64,000 nt of DNA from CAYFKJ01 sp964528595 (GCA_964528595.1 CAZGTM010000003.1:1-64000), one strand, 5' to 3'. Numbered from the stretch's first letter, positions 51,252 through 62,041 are shown. Numbers and translations are program-made. The notes: generated by a model from the sequence alone, not told the origin.

Positions 51252-51986
51252 ATGGCATTGAGTGATTACACAACGGCGCTGGTGACCGGCGCATCGAGCG
51301 GCATCGGCGAGGCCGTCGTCAGGGCCCTTACGGACAAGGGCCTGACGGTCCACGCCGCCGCCCGGCGGCAGGACCGCCTGGATGCCCTGGCCGAGGCGAC
51401 GGGCTGCACCACACATCAGGTCGACGTGCGCGACCGGGACGCGGTCTACGAAGCCTTTGGTGGCATTGAGGCCGATATTCTGGTCAACAACGCGGGCCTC
51501 GGCCGTTTCACCAATTTCGCCGAGGTGGACCCCGACGAAATCGACCTCACCATCGCCACCAACGTCGCCGGCGCCATCCACGTCGCGCGCTCCGTCGTTG
51601 CGGGCATGAAGGCGCGGGGCCGGGGACACATCGTCAATCTCGGCTCGGTCGCCGGTCTCTATCCGGTGAATTCGGTGATCTACGGCGGCAGCAAGGGCGC
51701 GGTGCACCTGATGAGCCAGAACATGCGCATCGAGCTGGCAGGCTCCGGCATCCGCGTTACCGAGATCTGTCCGGGTCGCGTCGGCACTGAGATTTTCGAT
51801 ACCGCCATCACCGACGATGCCGCCCGCGCGGCATTTACCCAGGGCTATGAAATCCTGCAGCCCGGCGATATCTCCGACGCCATCGTCTACGCGTTGGACA
51901 CGCCATGGCGCGTCAACGTGGCGATGATCGAAATCACGCCGACCGAACAAAGCCTCGGCGGCGGCACCATCACGCCGGCGACATAG
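51252..51986 (+). CDS. Short-chain dehydrogenase/reductase
   Basis: A 244-residue classical SDR: TALVTGASSGIGEAVVRALTDKGLTVHAAARR, LVNNAGLGRF, and Ser-Tyr-Lys in NLGSVAGLYPVNSVIYGGSKGAVHLMSQNM. The ARR after the second strand suggests NADPH preference. GGGAGGGAACA precedes ATG 51252. Third gene of the 49-53 kb unit. It resembles the YdfG/serine dehydrogenase-like branch, with substrate unknown. Confidence 0.9.
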   Translation: MALSDYTTALVTGASSGIGEAVVRALTDKGLTVHAAARRQDRLDALAEATGCTTHQVDVRDRDAVYEAFGGIEADILVNNAGLGRFTNFAEVDPDEIDLTIATNVAGAIHVARSVVAGMKARGRGHIVNLGSVAGLYPVNSVIYGGSKGAVHLMSQNMRIELAGSGIRVTEICPGRVGTEIFDTAITDDAARAAFTQGYEILQPGDISDAIVYALDTPWRVNVAMIEITPTEQSLGGGTITPAT

Positions 51987-52026
51987 CATCGCCGCTCGCC
52001 CCCCCCAACAAGAATGGATCAAACCC

Positions 52027-53145
52027 ATGTCCAGTCAGCTTTTCTCTCCCCTCACCCTGCGCGGCGTCACCTTAGCCAACCGCATCGCCGTCGCGCCGAT
52101 GTGCCAATACAGCGCCAACGACGGCGTGGTGGGTGATTGGCACCTCATGCATCTCGGTAATTTCGCCGTATCGGGCGCGGGGTTGGTGATCGCCGAAGCC
52201 ACCGGCGTCGAGGCCCGCGGCCGTATCTCGCCGGGCTGCCCGGGCCTCTGGACCGACGAACAAGAGGAAGCCTGGGCCCGCGTGCTCCACTTCTGCGGCG
52301 ATTACGGCAATACGGTGATGGGCATCCAACTGGCCCATGCCGGACGCAAGGCCTCGTCGCAAGCGCCGTGGCTTGGGGGCAAACCGATGTCGCCGGATGA
52401 AGGCGGCTGGGCATCCATCGGTCCGTCTACGACGCCGTTCGGGGAGGGCTGGCAATCGCCCAAGGCCATGGACCGCGATGACATGGACGCCGTCACGGCG
52501 GCCTTCGTCTCGTCGACGGAACGGTCTGCCCGGCTGGGTTTCGATTTCATGGAACTGCACGGCGCGCACGGCTACCTCATGAGTTCCTTCCTCTCGCCCC
52601 TGGCCAACGACCGCAACGACGACTACGGCGGCACGCTCGAGAACCGCATGCGCTTCCCCCTGGAGGTCGTGGCGGCGGTGCGCGAGGTCTGGCCCGAGGA
52701 CAAGCCCCTCTGCATGCGCATCAGCGGCACCGACTGGCTCGAAGAGGGCTGGACGGAGGACGACTCTGTCGCTTTCGCCCTGGCCGCCAAGGACCTCGGC
52801 CTCGATATCCTGCACCTCTCGAGCGGCGGCAATACCATGTTCCGCCCGCCCGTCGGCCCGGGCGAGCCCGGCTACCAGCTGCCGTCGGCAGAGAAGGTCC
52901 GGCGCGAGGCCGGTCTGCCCACCATCGGCGTCGGCTACATCAACGACCCCCAGTTCGCCGAGGACGTCATCGCGTCGGGCAAGTGCGACATGGTCGCCAT
53001 GGCCCGCGGCATGCTCTACAACCCACGCTTCCCGCTGCACGCCGCCGAGGCGCTCGGCGTCGACGTCGACTACGTCAACCAGTATGCCCGCGCCAAACCG
53101 GAGCTTTGGCCCAACGCCTTTGCCGAACGGCGGGAGGCGGGTTAG
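52027..53145 (+). CDS. Old Yellow Enzyme-family NADH:flavin oxidoreductase (YqjM-like)
   Basis: A 372-residue FMN TIM barrel. It has the YqjM-type active-site cysteine segment RIAVAPMCQYSA (Cys near 27), QLAHAGRKASS, the substrate-binding histidine pair in LHGAHGYLMSSFLSP and NRNDDYGGTLENR-like (NDRNDDYGGTLENRMRFPLEV). It reduces activated alkenes such as enones in related enzymes. Last gene of the unit with two SDRs and a Gfo/Idh enzyme, hinting at breakdown of a cyclic or unsaturated compound. Confidence 0.93.
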   Translation: MSSQLFSPLTLRGVTLANRIAVAPMCQYSANDGVVGDWHLMHLGNFAVSGAGLVIAEATGVEARGRISPGCPGLWTDEQEEAWARVLHFCGDYGNTVMGIQLAHAGRKASSQAPWLGGKPMSPDEGGWASIGPSTTPFGEGWQSPKAMDRDDMDAVTAAFVSSTERSARLGFDFMELHGAHGYLMSSFLSPLANDRNDDYGGTLENRMRFPLEVVAAVREVWPEDKPLCMRISGTDWLEEGWTEDDSVAFALAAKDLGLDILHLSSGGNTMFRPPVGPGEPGYQLPSAEKVRREAGLPTIGVGYINDPQFAEDVIASGKCDMVAMARGMLYNPRFPLHAAEALGVDVDYVNQYARAKPELWPNAFAERREAG

Positions 53146-53237
53146 GCGCAACTGTGGCGTCGGAACGAAGCGCTTTCTGATTTTTGGGGGGTGTGTCGGG
53201 GTGGCGGAGCAGCCACCGGGCGTGGTGCTTGGGTCGC

Positions 53238-54125
53238 TTAGAAACCGGAGCCGAAAGGCGTTTTCGGTTTGATTTTCCGCTTGGCTTCGATGTCCTCAAG
53301 TTCCTTCGTCAGTCGTTCAGGATCGAAAGCCGTGATCTTCGGCCTCTTGGGCTTGCGCTCTTCCTCCGTCAACATGCTGGGGTAGAGTTTGCGCACGATG
53401 TCCGGGACCTCGCGCGGCGGCTCCGCCGGCCATTCCGTGCGCATGTCGGGATAAAGCGCCTCGCCATGGCTCTTCCGCCGCGGCTTGGCCGGTTCGCCGA
53501 GCGATTTGGTCGGTCCGCTGCCGTCAACGTATTCGGTCTGGCCGATCATGCCGTTGGGATTGACGACGGCGCCGGTCTTTGTCCGTGTTCCGCCCTTGGG
53601 ATCGTCGTCGAACGGGTTGCTCTTCAGGCTTTCCGCAGCCCCCTTCGCCAACAGGTTGGCGGCTTTGGTCCGGTCCATACCGTCGAAAGCGCTGCTGGAG
53701 CCACCCTTGGTCTCTTCGTCCGTTAAGTGCCCCAAGCCCCAGCCCAAACCGGTGGAAGCGGGAAGTGAGCCAGCGAAGGCTTCGATTGGGATGTCGTTCC
53801 GTTTGAATACCTTCGCATGATATTTTTCAACGTCACTCCTATTTGGTATCTCACCATTATTTGACGTGATGAAATCCATATCTGCCTGCGCTAATTTTGC
53901 CGCTAAACTGCCATGCTTGTCTTGGGCAGCCTCTTCACCGATTGCGGCTGTTAGGACGTTCTGCGCCAATTTTCCGGAAGCCGTCGCCCCTGCCGGAACG
54001 TTGGCTGCAAGGCTGCCGTATCCACGTCCGTAATTGCGTTGAAACTGGTAGTAGTCACTGATCAGACCCTGATCGAGCAGCTTTTGCATGTACATCATTT
54101 GTTGGTTGGTAAACTTGTGTCCCAT
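53238..54125 (-). CDS. Hypothetical protein, unrecognised
   Basis: A 295-residue protein without signal peptide or membrane segment. The N-terminus is KFTNQQMMYMQKLLDQGLISDYYQFQRNYG, the middle has Gly/Ser-rich loops, and the C-terminus is very basic and Pro-rich (KPRRKSHGEALYPDMRTEWP, KRPKITAFDPERLTKELEDIEAKRKIKPKTPFG). I do not recognise any domain. It is downstream of, and possibly co-transcribed with, the secreted protein at 54150-54845. Its 5' third is less GC-rich than flanking genes. Confidence 0.7.
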   Translation of the reverse strand: MGHKFTNQQMMYMQKLLDQGLISDYYQFQRNYGRGYGSLAANVPAGATASGKLAQNVLTAAIGEEAAQDKHGSLAAKLAQADMDFITSNNGEIPNRSDVEKYHAKVFKRNDIPIEAFAGSLPASTGLGWGLGHLTDEETKGGSSSAFDGMDRTKAANLLAKGAAESLKSNPFDDDPKGGTRTKTGAVVNPNGMIGQTEYVDGSGPTKSLGEPAKPRRKSHGEALYPDMRTEWPAEPPREVPDIVRKLYPSMLTEEERKPKRPKITAFDPERLTKELEDIEAKRKIKPKTPFGSGF

Positions 54126-54149
54126 AGGGGAATCCTTTCGTTTGTTGGA

Positions 54150-54845
54150 TTAGTTGTCGGTCGCGATGAATCCTTTGAACAATTCGATTAGCGCCTCCTC
54201 TATCTGCTGTGCTTCAAGTACAAATACTTTTGAATAGCTGTAGCTGAGTCGATTACCTGGAGTGATTTCCATGTGACGATCGCATCCTGGAAAGGGAACA
54301 GTTCCCTCAATGCTGCAAGCCACGAAGAAGGGAACGGGATCATCTCCAATAATTCGAAGTTCATCATCTCGGTTCCCAAGAACCTTTGAACAAATTCTGT
54401 AGAGTGGCTTGATATCTCGGCAACTCTCTCTGTTGGTTCGCTCCCACAGCAAAGCAAACAGATCCCGACCTAGTAGAAATGATTCCTTTGGCGTCAAAAT
54501 TAGTTGAATTTGTCTCCCCCAACCTTTCTTCCTGAACTCCTCTGCGTTGTCCTCGCGGTAGGGCTCCAGGCCCGGCCACAGCATCATCAGGTGCAAACCA
54601 TCGTCCATGCTGGAGCCTTCGGGTGGCAGCTTGCGGGAGGCGATGTAGTTGCGCGGGATCGAGAACTTGGTGCCCGCCATGGTGAAGACGAACGGCGTCT
54701 CGTCCGCCGGGTTCACTCGCGGCGGCCCGAACCCCGGCAGGTTCCTCAGGAGTTCAATGTAACTCGACTGGGCGGCGGCGGGAGCGCCACCCATAAGCAG
54801 GCCCGCGATTACGCTCAGCCTCAACAGTATCTGCTGCATCCTCAT
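54150..54845 (-). CDS. Secreted hypothetical protein
   Basis: A 231-residue protein with signal peptide RLSVIAGLLMGGAPAAAQSSYI (cleavage after about residue 25). The mature part includes FVFTMAGTKFSIPRNYIASRK, FRKKGWGRQIQLILTP and two Cys-bearing segments (ESCRDIKPLYRICSK and FVACSIEGTVPFPGCDRH) that could form disulfides. No family recognised. The 3' half is clearly AT-richer than the surroundings, a possible sign of acquisition. It lies 24 nt upstream of the other orphan. Confidence 0.72.
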   Translation of the reverse strand: MRMQQILLRLSVIAGLLMGGAPAAAQSSYIELLRNLPGFGPPRVNPADETPFVFTMAGTKFSIPRNYIASRKLPPEGSSMDDGLHLMMLWPGLEPYREDNAEEFRKKGWGRQIQLILTPKESFLLGRDLFALLWERTNRESCRDIKPLYRICSKVLGNRDDELRIIGDDPVPFFVACSIEGTVPFPGCDRHMEITPGNRLSYSYSKVFVLEAQQIEEALIELFKGFIATDN

Positions 54846-54917
54846 TCACCTCACAATACAATGTGCTTACCCGTATCTATGCACGGATGAGAGGCATTTT
54901 CTCCGGTTCCGGTGAGG

Positions 54918-54955
54918 AAAATGAAAAGGGCCGTGCTTCGGCTTGCTCCGCCCGC
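54918..54955. terminator. Imperfect hairpin between the orphan gene and acyl-CoA dehydrogenase
   Basis: GGCCGTGC and GCACGACC bound an imperfect stem in this 209-bp gap (approximate limits), with a T-rich stretch and AATTTTC nearby to the right. It could be a terminator for the minus-strand catabolic operon ending at 55055 or a remnant repeat. No gene is visible in 54846-55054. Confidence 0.35.
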
Positions 54956-55054
54956 ACGACCCCGTACATACATTTATGTGTATGGCACAAACGCGCCTAA
55001 AACACAAGAAATTCCCTTAATTTTCTCAATTTAAAATTGTCCGCCTGAGCCATT

Positions 55055-56191
55055 TTAGTCCCCCTCGACCATGCCGCGGCTGATGACCATACGCTGGACG
55101 TCGGAGGTGCCTTCGTAGATCTGGCAGACCCGGACGTCCCGGTAGTAGCGCTCGACCGGGAAGTCGGCGATGTAGCCATAGCCGCCGTGAATCTGGATGG
55201 CGTCGGAACAGATTTCCTCGGCGATTTCGGCGGCGAAGAGCTTGGCCATGCTGGCTTCGGTGATGCAGGGCGTGCCGGCGTCGCGCAGGCGGGCGGCGTG
55301 CAGCATCAACTGCCGGGCCGCCGCCAGCCGGGTCGCCATGTCGGCCAGGCGGAATGCCACGGCCTGGTGATTGATGATGGCGGTCCCGAAGGTCTCGCGT
55401 TCGTTGGCGTAGACGCGGGCGGCCTCCAACGCCGCGCCCGCAATGCCGACGGCCTGGGCCGCCAAACCGATGCGTCCGGCTTCGAGATTGGCCAGCGCAA
55501 TGCGGTAGCCCTGCCCTTCCTCCCCCAACAGCATGTCAGGCGTGACCTTCATGTCAGCCAAGGCGATCTGACAGGTATCGGAGGCGTGCTGTCCCAGTTT
55601 CCGCTCATGCGCCACGACCTCGAAACCCGGCGTATCGGTTGGCAGGATGAAGGCGCTAATGCCGCGTTTGCCGGCTTCCGGATCAGTGACGGCGAAAATC
55701 AGGGCAAACTTGGCGATTGCGCCCGAGGTAATGAATTGCTTGGTGCCGTTCAGGACGTATTGATTGCCGGATTTGTCCGCCCGCGTCTTGATGGCGCCCG
55801 CGTCCGAACCGGTTTGCGGTTCGGTGAGACAAAAGCAGCCGATTGCGCCCTCCGCCATTGGCCGCAGGTAGGTATCCTTCTGCTCGTCGTTTCCCCAGGC
55901 CAGCACGGCGCTGCACATGGGCGAGTTGTTGACGCTCATGACTGTCGAGGCGGCGGCCCAACCGGCGGCGACTTCTTCCAAGGCGAGAACGTAGGACGTG
56001 AAATCCGCGCCCGCGCCACCCCATTCCTCCGGTACGCACATGCCGAGAAGCCCGAGCTCGCCCATGCCCTCCAATACGCCCGGCGCGAAAGCGCGCTTCT
56101 CCTCCCACTCCGCAACCTGAGGCGCCAGTTCGTTCCGGGCGAAGTTCCGCGCCGTGTCGCGGACCAGAATTTGTTCTTCACTGAATTCCAT
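55055..56191 (-). CDS. Acyl-CoA dehydrogenase
   Basis: A 378-residue flavoprotein of the usual family length. Motifs: FCLTEPQTGSDAGAIKTRA (substrate/FAD), KQFITSGAIAKFALIFAVTD, AIQIHGGYGYIADFPVERYYRD and QIYEGTSDVQRMVISR with the catalytic Glu in IYEGTS. It resembles short/branched-chain acyl-CoA dehydrogenases. It ends the minus-strand operon 61909 to 55055. Coupled to the acyl-CoA ligase, it probably oxidises an acyl-CoA from the pathway; chain type is unknown. Confidence 0.93.
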   Translation of the reverse strand: MEFSEEQILVRDTARNFARNELAPQVAEWEEKRAFAPGVLEGMGELGLLGMCVPEEWGGAGADFTSYVLALEEVAAGWAAASTVMSVNNSPMCSAVLAWGNDEQKDTYLRPMAEGAIGCFCLTEPQTGSDAGAIKTRADKSGNQYVLNGTKQFITSGAIAKFALIFAVTDPEAGKRGISAFILPTDTPGFEVVAHERKLGQHASDTCQIALADMKVTPDMLLGEEGQGYRIALANLEAGRIGLAAQAVGIAGAALEAARVYANERETFGTAIINHQAVAFRLADMATRLAAARQLMLHAARLRDAGTPCITEASMAKLFAAEIAEEICSDAIQIHGGYGYIADFPVERYYRDVRVCQIYEGTSDVQRMVISRGMVEGD

Positions 56192-56209
56192 TGTCGCTAC
56201 CCGTTATTC

Positions 56210-57229
56210 CTAGAGCATTTCCCGAACGGCGCGCGCGCCCGCCACCATGGCCTGCATCTTCCGGCGCGCCAGGTTTCGCGGCAATGCGGAAAAACCGCAA
56301 TCGGCGGTCACGGTCAGCTTGTCGGCCGACACGAACTCCAGGCAGCGCCGTATCCGATCGGCGACCTCCTCCGTGGTTTCAAGGTGGAAGTTTTTAACGT
56401 CGACAACCCCGGCGGCAATCTCGAATTTCGCAGACAGGGGTTCCAGCAACTCAACGTCGGCCATCTGCCGGTTGGCGAATTCAAGCACGAGCTGATCGCA
56501 GGTCAACGCCTCCATGGCGCCCATGAGACGGTCGAAGCGGCGGTCGGCCATCGGCCGTCCGGCGTTATTGCCGAAGCAGACGTGGACGGCGACCTTGCCG
56601 GCAAATCCCTCGGCAGCTTTGTTGACCGCCGCCGCGGCTTCGGCATGGCTCAATCCCAACGGCGGGTGTGGCAGGGCCGGTTCATCGATTTGAACGTACG
56701 TCGCACCCGCCCGGGAGAGCGCCGCCAGTTCGTCGTGCACCATGGCGGCGATCTCATCAATGACCTCGCCCGCCTCCCGATCCGGCGACTGCAGCGGCAT
56801 GGCAAACGTCAACGGTCCGGGAATGGCCACCTTCAACGCCTGCGTCGGCGCCGTCCGGCGAAGAGCCTCGAAATCATCGACGACGCCAAAACCTTGTGGC
56901 GAACGGATACTGTCCTCCACCTCGAAATGCGGCGCCATGTCGTAGCCCGGGACACCCAGTTTGCGTGTCGGTTTGATGCGCTTCAGGCCGTCGACGCGGT
57001 CGAACATCTCGTAGACGAAGCGCTGCCGGCGCAATTCCCCATCGGTCAGGATATCGATACCCGCCTCGATCTGATCGAGAACGGCGATACGCGTTGCATC
57101 ATCCAGCGCCTCGGCCACATCGTCCGGGCCCGCCCCACCCTCACGCATGCGGTCGCGAAAGGCCACGAACCAGCCGGGCGAGGCGTAGCTGCCCACGCCC
57201 ATGGTGGGCAACAGCGGTAACTCGCTCAT
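56210..57229 (-). CDS. MetE C-terminal-like zinc methyltransferase
   Basis: A 339-residue protein like the catalytic (C-terminal) half of cobalamin-independent methionine synthase. Zinc ligands are visible: His and Cys in VAVHVCFGN, Glu in LVLEFANR and Cys in TVTADCGFSALPR. The N-terminal MetE domain is absent (E. coli MetE is about 750 residues). Such short homologues may use methyl donors other than folate or serve catabolism. It lies 3 nt after the ligase gene, within an acyl-CoA operon, an unexpected place for methionine synthesis. Confidence 0.88.
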   Translation of the reverse strand: MSELPLLPTMGVGSYASPGWFVAFRDRMREGGAGPDDVAEALDDATRIAVLDQIEAGIDILTDGELRRQRFVYEMFDRVDGLKRIKPTRKLGVPGYDMAPHFEVEDSIRSPQGFGVVDDFEALRRTAPTQALKVAIPGPLTFAMPLQSPDREAGEVIDEIAAMVHDELAALSRAGATYVQIDEPALPHPPLGLSHAEAAAAVNKAAEGFAGKVAVHVCFGNNAGRPMADRRFDRLMGAMEALTCDQLVLEFANRQMADVELLEPLSAKFEIAAGVVDVKNFHLETTEEVADRIRRCLEFVSADKLTVTADCGFSALPRNLARRKMQAMVAGARAVREML

Positions 57230-57232
57230 CGG

Positions 57233-58876
<1,644 letters not shown>

Positions 58877-58877
58877 G

Positions 58878-59990
58878 TCATGCCCTCTCTTCCGCGTATG
58901 AGCCCTCCACCAGTCTTTCCCCGATAACGCCCATGTCCCAGGCGATGCCGTTGCCCGGCGTATCGGAAGGATAGGCATAGCCGTCTTCCATGCGCATGGC
59001 TTCGGTCGTGAGGTCGGTTAGTTGCGGGATGTATTCGACCCACTGGGCGTTGGGCACGGCAGCGCAGAGGCTGACGTGGATCTCCATCAGGTAGTGCGGG
59101 CTGACCGCGATGTTGAAGGCCTCCGCTATGTGCGCCACCTTGAGCCAGGGCGTGATGCCGCCGATGCGGGCGACGTCGACCTGGACGATGGAGCAGGCAT
59201 CGTTGGCCAGGTATTCGCGGAAGTGGCTGGCATGATAGAGCGATTCGCCAATGGCGATGGGCAGCGAAGTCGACGCCGAAAGCCGCATGTGGCCCCGGAG
59301 GTCCTCGGCGGGCATGGGCTCCTCGAACCAGGCGAGGTCGAGGGGTTCGAACAGACGCGCCCGACGGATCGCCTCGGCCACCGTGAAAACCTGATTGGCA
59401 TCGACCATGACGTTGAAGTCGGGACCGACCGCTTCGCGCACGGCTTCGAGGCGAGCCACGTCCTCGGCGGCGCTGGGCTTGCCGACCTTGGGCTTGCAGC
59501 CCTTGAAGCCCTGTTCCTTGGCTTCGACCGCGCCCTCGACCAGTTCCTCGACCGTGAAATTGAGCCAGCCACCCTCGGTGGTGTAAAGCGGCAGCTTGGG
59601 TTGCGCGCCGCCCGCCAGCCGCCACAGCGGTTCGCCCGCCTGCTGGCAGCGGATATCCCAGAGCGCCAGGTCGATGGCCGCCAGCGACAAGCTCACCGTT
59701 GCGCCCACGGCATTGGCGTGAACGTGGAAGAACTGGTCCTTCCAAATCTGTTCGACCAATGCCGGATCGCGCCCGATCAGCCCCGGCGCCAGGTCGTCGC
59801 GGATCATCGCGACCACGGCGCTGCCGCCGGTTCCCACCGTATAGCTGTAGCCCGTACCGGTGATGCCGTCGTCCGTAGTGATGCGGACGATAGGCGTTTC
59901 CTGCTTGGTGAAAGCCTGGATGGCGTCGGTGCGCACGACCTTGGGCACCAGGTCGACTTGCATAACCTCGACGCGTTCGATCTTACTCAT
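58878..59990 (-). CDS. Enolase-superfamily enzyme, mandelate racemase subgroup
   Basis: A 370-residue protein. Catalytic signature: KGCKPKVGK (KxK motif), NVMVDANQVF (Asp), LAWFEEPMPAED (Glu), IAIGESLYHA (Glu) and SPHYLMEIHV (His, with the partner Asp in QVDVARIGG). The set fits mandelate racemase-like acid-sugar dehydratases or racemases with both Lys and His bases. ATG 59990 has GGGGGGATCC further upstream in the mRNA. It overlaps none of its neighbours but is one nt from the ligase. Substrate unknown. Confidence 0.9.
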   Translation of the reverse strand: MSKIERVEVMQVDLVPKVVRTDAIQAFTKQETPIVRITTDDGITGTGYSYTVGTGGSAVVAMIRDDLAPGLIGRDPALVEQIWKDQFFHVHANAVGATVSLSLAAIDLALWDIRCQQAGEPLWRLAGGAQPKLPLYTTEGGWLNFTVEELVEGAVEAKEQGFKGCKPKVGKPSAAEDVARLEAVREAVGPDFNVMVDANQVFTVAEAIRRARLFEPLDLAWFEEPMPAEDLRGHMRLSASTSLPIAIGESLYHASHFREYLANDACSIVQVDVARIGGITPWLKVAHIAEAFNIAVSPHYLMEIHVSLCAAVPNAQWVEYIPQLTDLTTEAMRMEDGYAYPSDTPGNGIAWDMGVIGERLVEGSYAEERA

Positions 59991-60015
59991 GGGGGGGATC
60001 CTTCTACTAGCGGGA

Positions 60016-61011
60016 CTACAATGATTTCGAAGCCGCCATATTGGCACAAAGCTGCCACGCCGCCGAGATCGAACCTATGCCGGCGATGCCCTGGCCCGCA
60101 ATGTCGTAGGCCGTGCCGTGTGCCGAGGTGGTGATGGGGACGGGCAATCCGCCGACGACGGTGACGCCGCTGCCGAAGCCCATCAGCTTCATCGCAACCT
60201 GGCCCTGGTCATGGTACATCGTCACCACGGCGTCGAACTCACCATCGCGGGCGCGGACGAAAACGGTGTCGCAGGGCCAGGGGCCGCTCGCGTCGATGCC
60301 GCCGGCCTTCGCTTTTTCGACCGCCGGCCCGATCACGTCGATTTCCTCGCGCCCGAAATTACCGCCATCGCCGGCATGCGGATTGAGGCCACAGACGGCA
60401 AGGCGCGGAGCGGCGACGCCGGACTCCCGGACGGTGTTGTTCAGTAAATTCACGGCTTCGAGGATGGCATCTTCCGTGATCAGCGGCGCGACGCCTTTCA
60501 ATGCTACATGGCTGGTGACGCGGCTGGTCCAGAGATCGCCCAGCACATTGAGCTCACCGATAGGATCGCGGTGCGCCATTACCTCTGCCAGATATCGCGT
60601 CTCGTCCTCGTGCTGCAGGCCGCCGGCGTGCAGGGCCGCCTTGTTGAGCGGCGCGAAAACGAAGCCGTCGAGCACGCCCGTCCCTGCCAACTTTGCCCCG
60701 AAAGCCAGGTTGTCGAGGCATTCGCTGCCGGCCGCGGCGCTGACCTCGCCCGGCGTAAATTCATTGAGGCCGCCGCCGTGGGGCAGGATCGCCAATCCCT
60801 CCGTCGCGGCAATCTCGGCGGGGCCGTTGAGCGTTTGGGCGTCGAGCACAATACCTGCGCGTTCGCAGCCCGCCGCCAGAACCTGGGGATCGCCGATGAC
60901 GATGGGGCGGGCTGTATCGCCCGTTGCCGCATCGGCCAGTAATTTGGCCGCGATCTCCGGTCCGATGCCGTTGCGGTCGCCCAGGAACAGGCCGAGCGTC
61001 GGTTTAGTCAT
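60016..61011 (-). CDS. PdxA-family 4-hydroxythreonine-4-phosphate dehydrogenase-like
   Basis: A 331-residue dehydrogenase with all three metal-binding histidines in context: VTSHVALKG, CGLNPHAGDGGNFGREE and VTMYHDQGQVAMK. Opening LGLFLGDRNGIGPEI is the PdxA signature. Catabolic PdxA2 proteins oxidise 4-phosphoerythronate or threonate, and TphB oxidises terephthalate dihydrodiol. The PdxA2 kinase partner (OtnK/DtnK type) is not in the window. It overlaps the HIBADH-like gene by 8 nt. Vitamin B6 synthesis is possible but context argues for catabolism. Confidence 0.9.
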   Translation of the reverse strand: MTKPTLGLFLGDRNGIGPEIAAKLLADAATGDTARPIVIGDPQVLAAGCERAGIVLDAQTLNGPAEIAATEGLAILPHGGGLNEFTPGEVSAAAGSECLDNLAFGAKLAGTGVLDGFVFAPLNKAALHAGGLQHEDETRYLAEVMAHRDPIGELNVLGDLWTSRVTSHVALKGVAPLITEDAILEAVNLLNNTVRESGVAAPRLAVCGLNPHAGDGGNFGREEIDVIGPAVEKAKAGGIDASGPWPCDTVFVRARDGEFDAVVTMYHDQGQVAMKLMGFGSGVTVVGGLPVPITTSAHGTAYDIAGQGIAGIGSISAAWQLCANMAASKSL

Positions 61012-61909
61012 CGCCGCCCCCTGCCCCGCTCAATTCGTGATCGGCCAGCCACTCCAGCACCCGCACGACGGAAGTATGGTCGTCCCTGGCGCCGCCGCGG
61101 GCGGTCACCGCGTTATACATGTCGTGCGCGGCGGACGCGGCCGGCAGGTAGATGCCGAGTTCCCGCGCCGTCTGCAGCGCCAGATTGAGGTCCTTCTGCT
61201 GCAACTCCGATCTGAAACCCGGCTCGAAATCGTGCGACAGCATGCGCTGGCCGTGAAGCTCGAGGATCATTGAGTTAGCGGCCCCGCCCATCAGCGCCTT
61301 GCGCACAACGGCCGGGTCGGCGCCGGCTTTGGAAGCGAAAACGAGGGCCTCCGCCACAGCTTCGACGGTGACGCCGACGATGATTTGGTTGGCCACCTTG
61401 GCGACTTGGCCGTCGCCGTTGCGCGTGCCGATCAGGGTGACGGTCTTGCCCATGGCCTCGAACAGCGGCAGGACTTTGTCGAAGGACGCCTGCGGTCCGC
61501 CCACCATGATGGTCAGGGCGGCATTTTCCGCGCCCACCGTGCCGCCCGACACCGGCGCATCGAGATAGGCGCAGTCCCGTTCGCCGATCCGTTCGGCGAA
61601 ACGGGCCGTCGCTGTCGGCGAAATTGAGCTCATGTCGACCACGGTCTTACCTGCCGACAGGCCATTCGCGACGCCGTCGTCGGCGAAAAGCACGGCCTCG
61701 ACGTCAGGCGTGTCTGGCACCATGAGGATGATCACCTCGGCGGCTTCAGCGACGGCGCGATTTGTATCGCAGACCGCTGCGCCCTTTGCAGCAAACTCGT
61801 CCAGCACGGTCTGTTCGAAATCGTTGACGAACAGCTCGTGGCCGGCATCCTGCAGGTGCCCGGCCATGGGCTTCCCCATGATACCCAACCCGATAAAACC
61901 GACCTTCAT
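61004..61909 (-). CDS. 3-hydroxyisobutyrate/tartronate semialdehyde-type dehydrogenase
   Basis: A 301-residue beta-hydroxyacid dehydrogenase: KVGFIGLGIMGKPMAGHLQDAGH, the DAPVSGGTVGAENAALTIMVGG substrate loop, and the catalytic lysine in AKVANQIIVG. It resembles GarR tartronate semialdehyde reductase. First gene of the six-gene minus-strand operon; 8-nt overlap with the PdxA-like gene. Probably oxidises or reduces a 3-hydroxy acid produced by the dehydratase or PdxA-like step. Confidence 0.92.
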   Translation of the reverse strand: MKVGFIGLGIMGKPMAGHLQDAGHELFVNDFEQTVLDEFAAKGAAVCDTNRAVAEAAEVIILMVPDTPDVEAVLFADDGVANGLSAGKTVVDMSSISPTATARFAERIGERDCAYLDAPVSGGTVGAENAALTIMVGGPQASFDKVLPLFEAMGKTVTLIGTRNGDGQVAKVANQIIVGVTVEAVAEALVFASKAGADPAVVRKALMGGAANSMILELHGQRMLSHDFEPGFRSELQQKDLNLALQTARELGIYLPAASAAHDMYNAVTARGGARDDHTSVVRVLEWLADHELSGAGGGDD

Positions 61910-61934
61910 GTCATCCCCGCAAAAAATTAAAGTA

Positions 61935-61946
61935 GTATGATAGTAT
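61935..61946. promoter_or_regulatory. GTATGATAGTAT motif in divergent region
   Basis: GTATGATAGTAT lies in the 132-bp gap between the HIBADH-like and Ldh2-like starts, inside the direct repeat TAGTATGA-TAGTATTA. It resembles, imperfectly, the GTATGATGAATA motif at 33722 and 50145. It might be a related operator for the divergent catabolic units. The rest of the gap (61910-62041) is AT-rich and probably holds both promoters. Confidence 0.3.
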
Positions 61947-62041
61947 TATTGAAAATCGGCGGTCAGTCGACGCCGGCGTTTGCCGCGGCCTTGGATCGCC
62001 ATAATAATGGTTTGTTTTTGTCACATTGTGGAGGGCGTCTT

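Noticed and set aside
55187..57220. 677-codon open frame on the plus strand opposite acyl-CoA dehydrogenase and the MetE-like gene
   Set aside because: Spans two conserved genes and the gap between them; residue mix is that of a shadow frame in GC-rich DNA.
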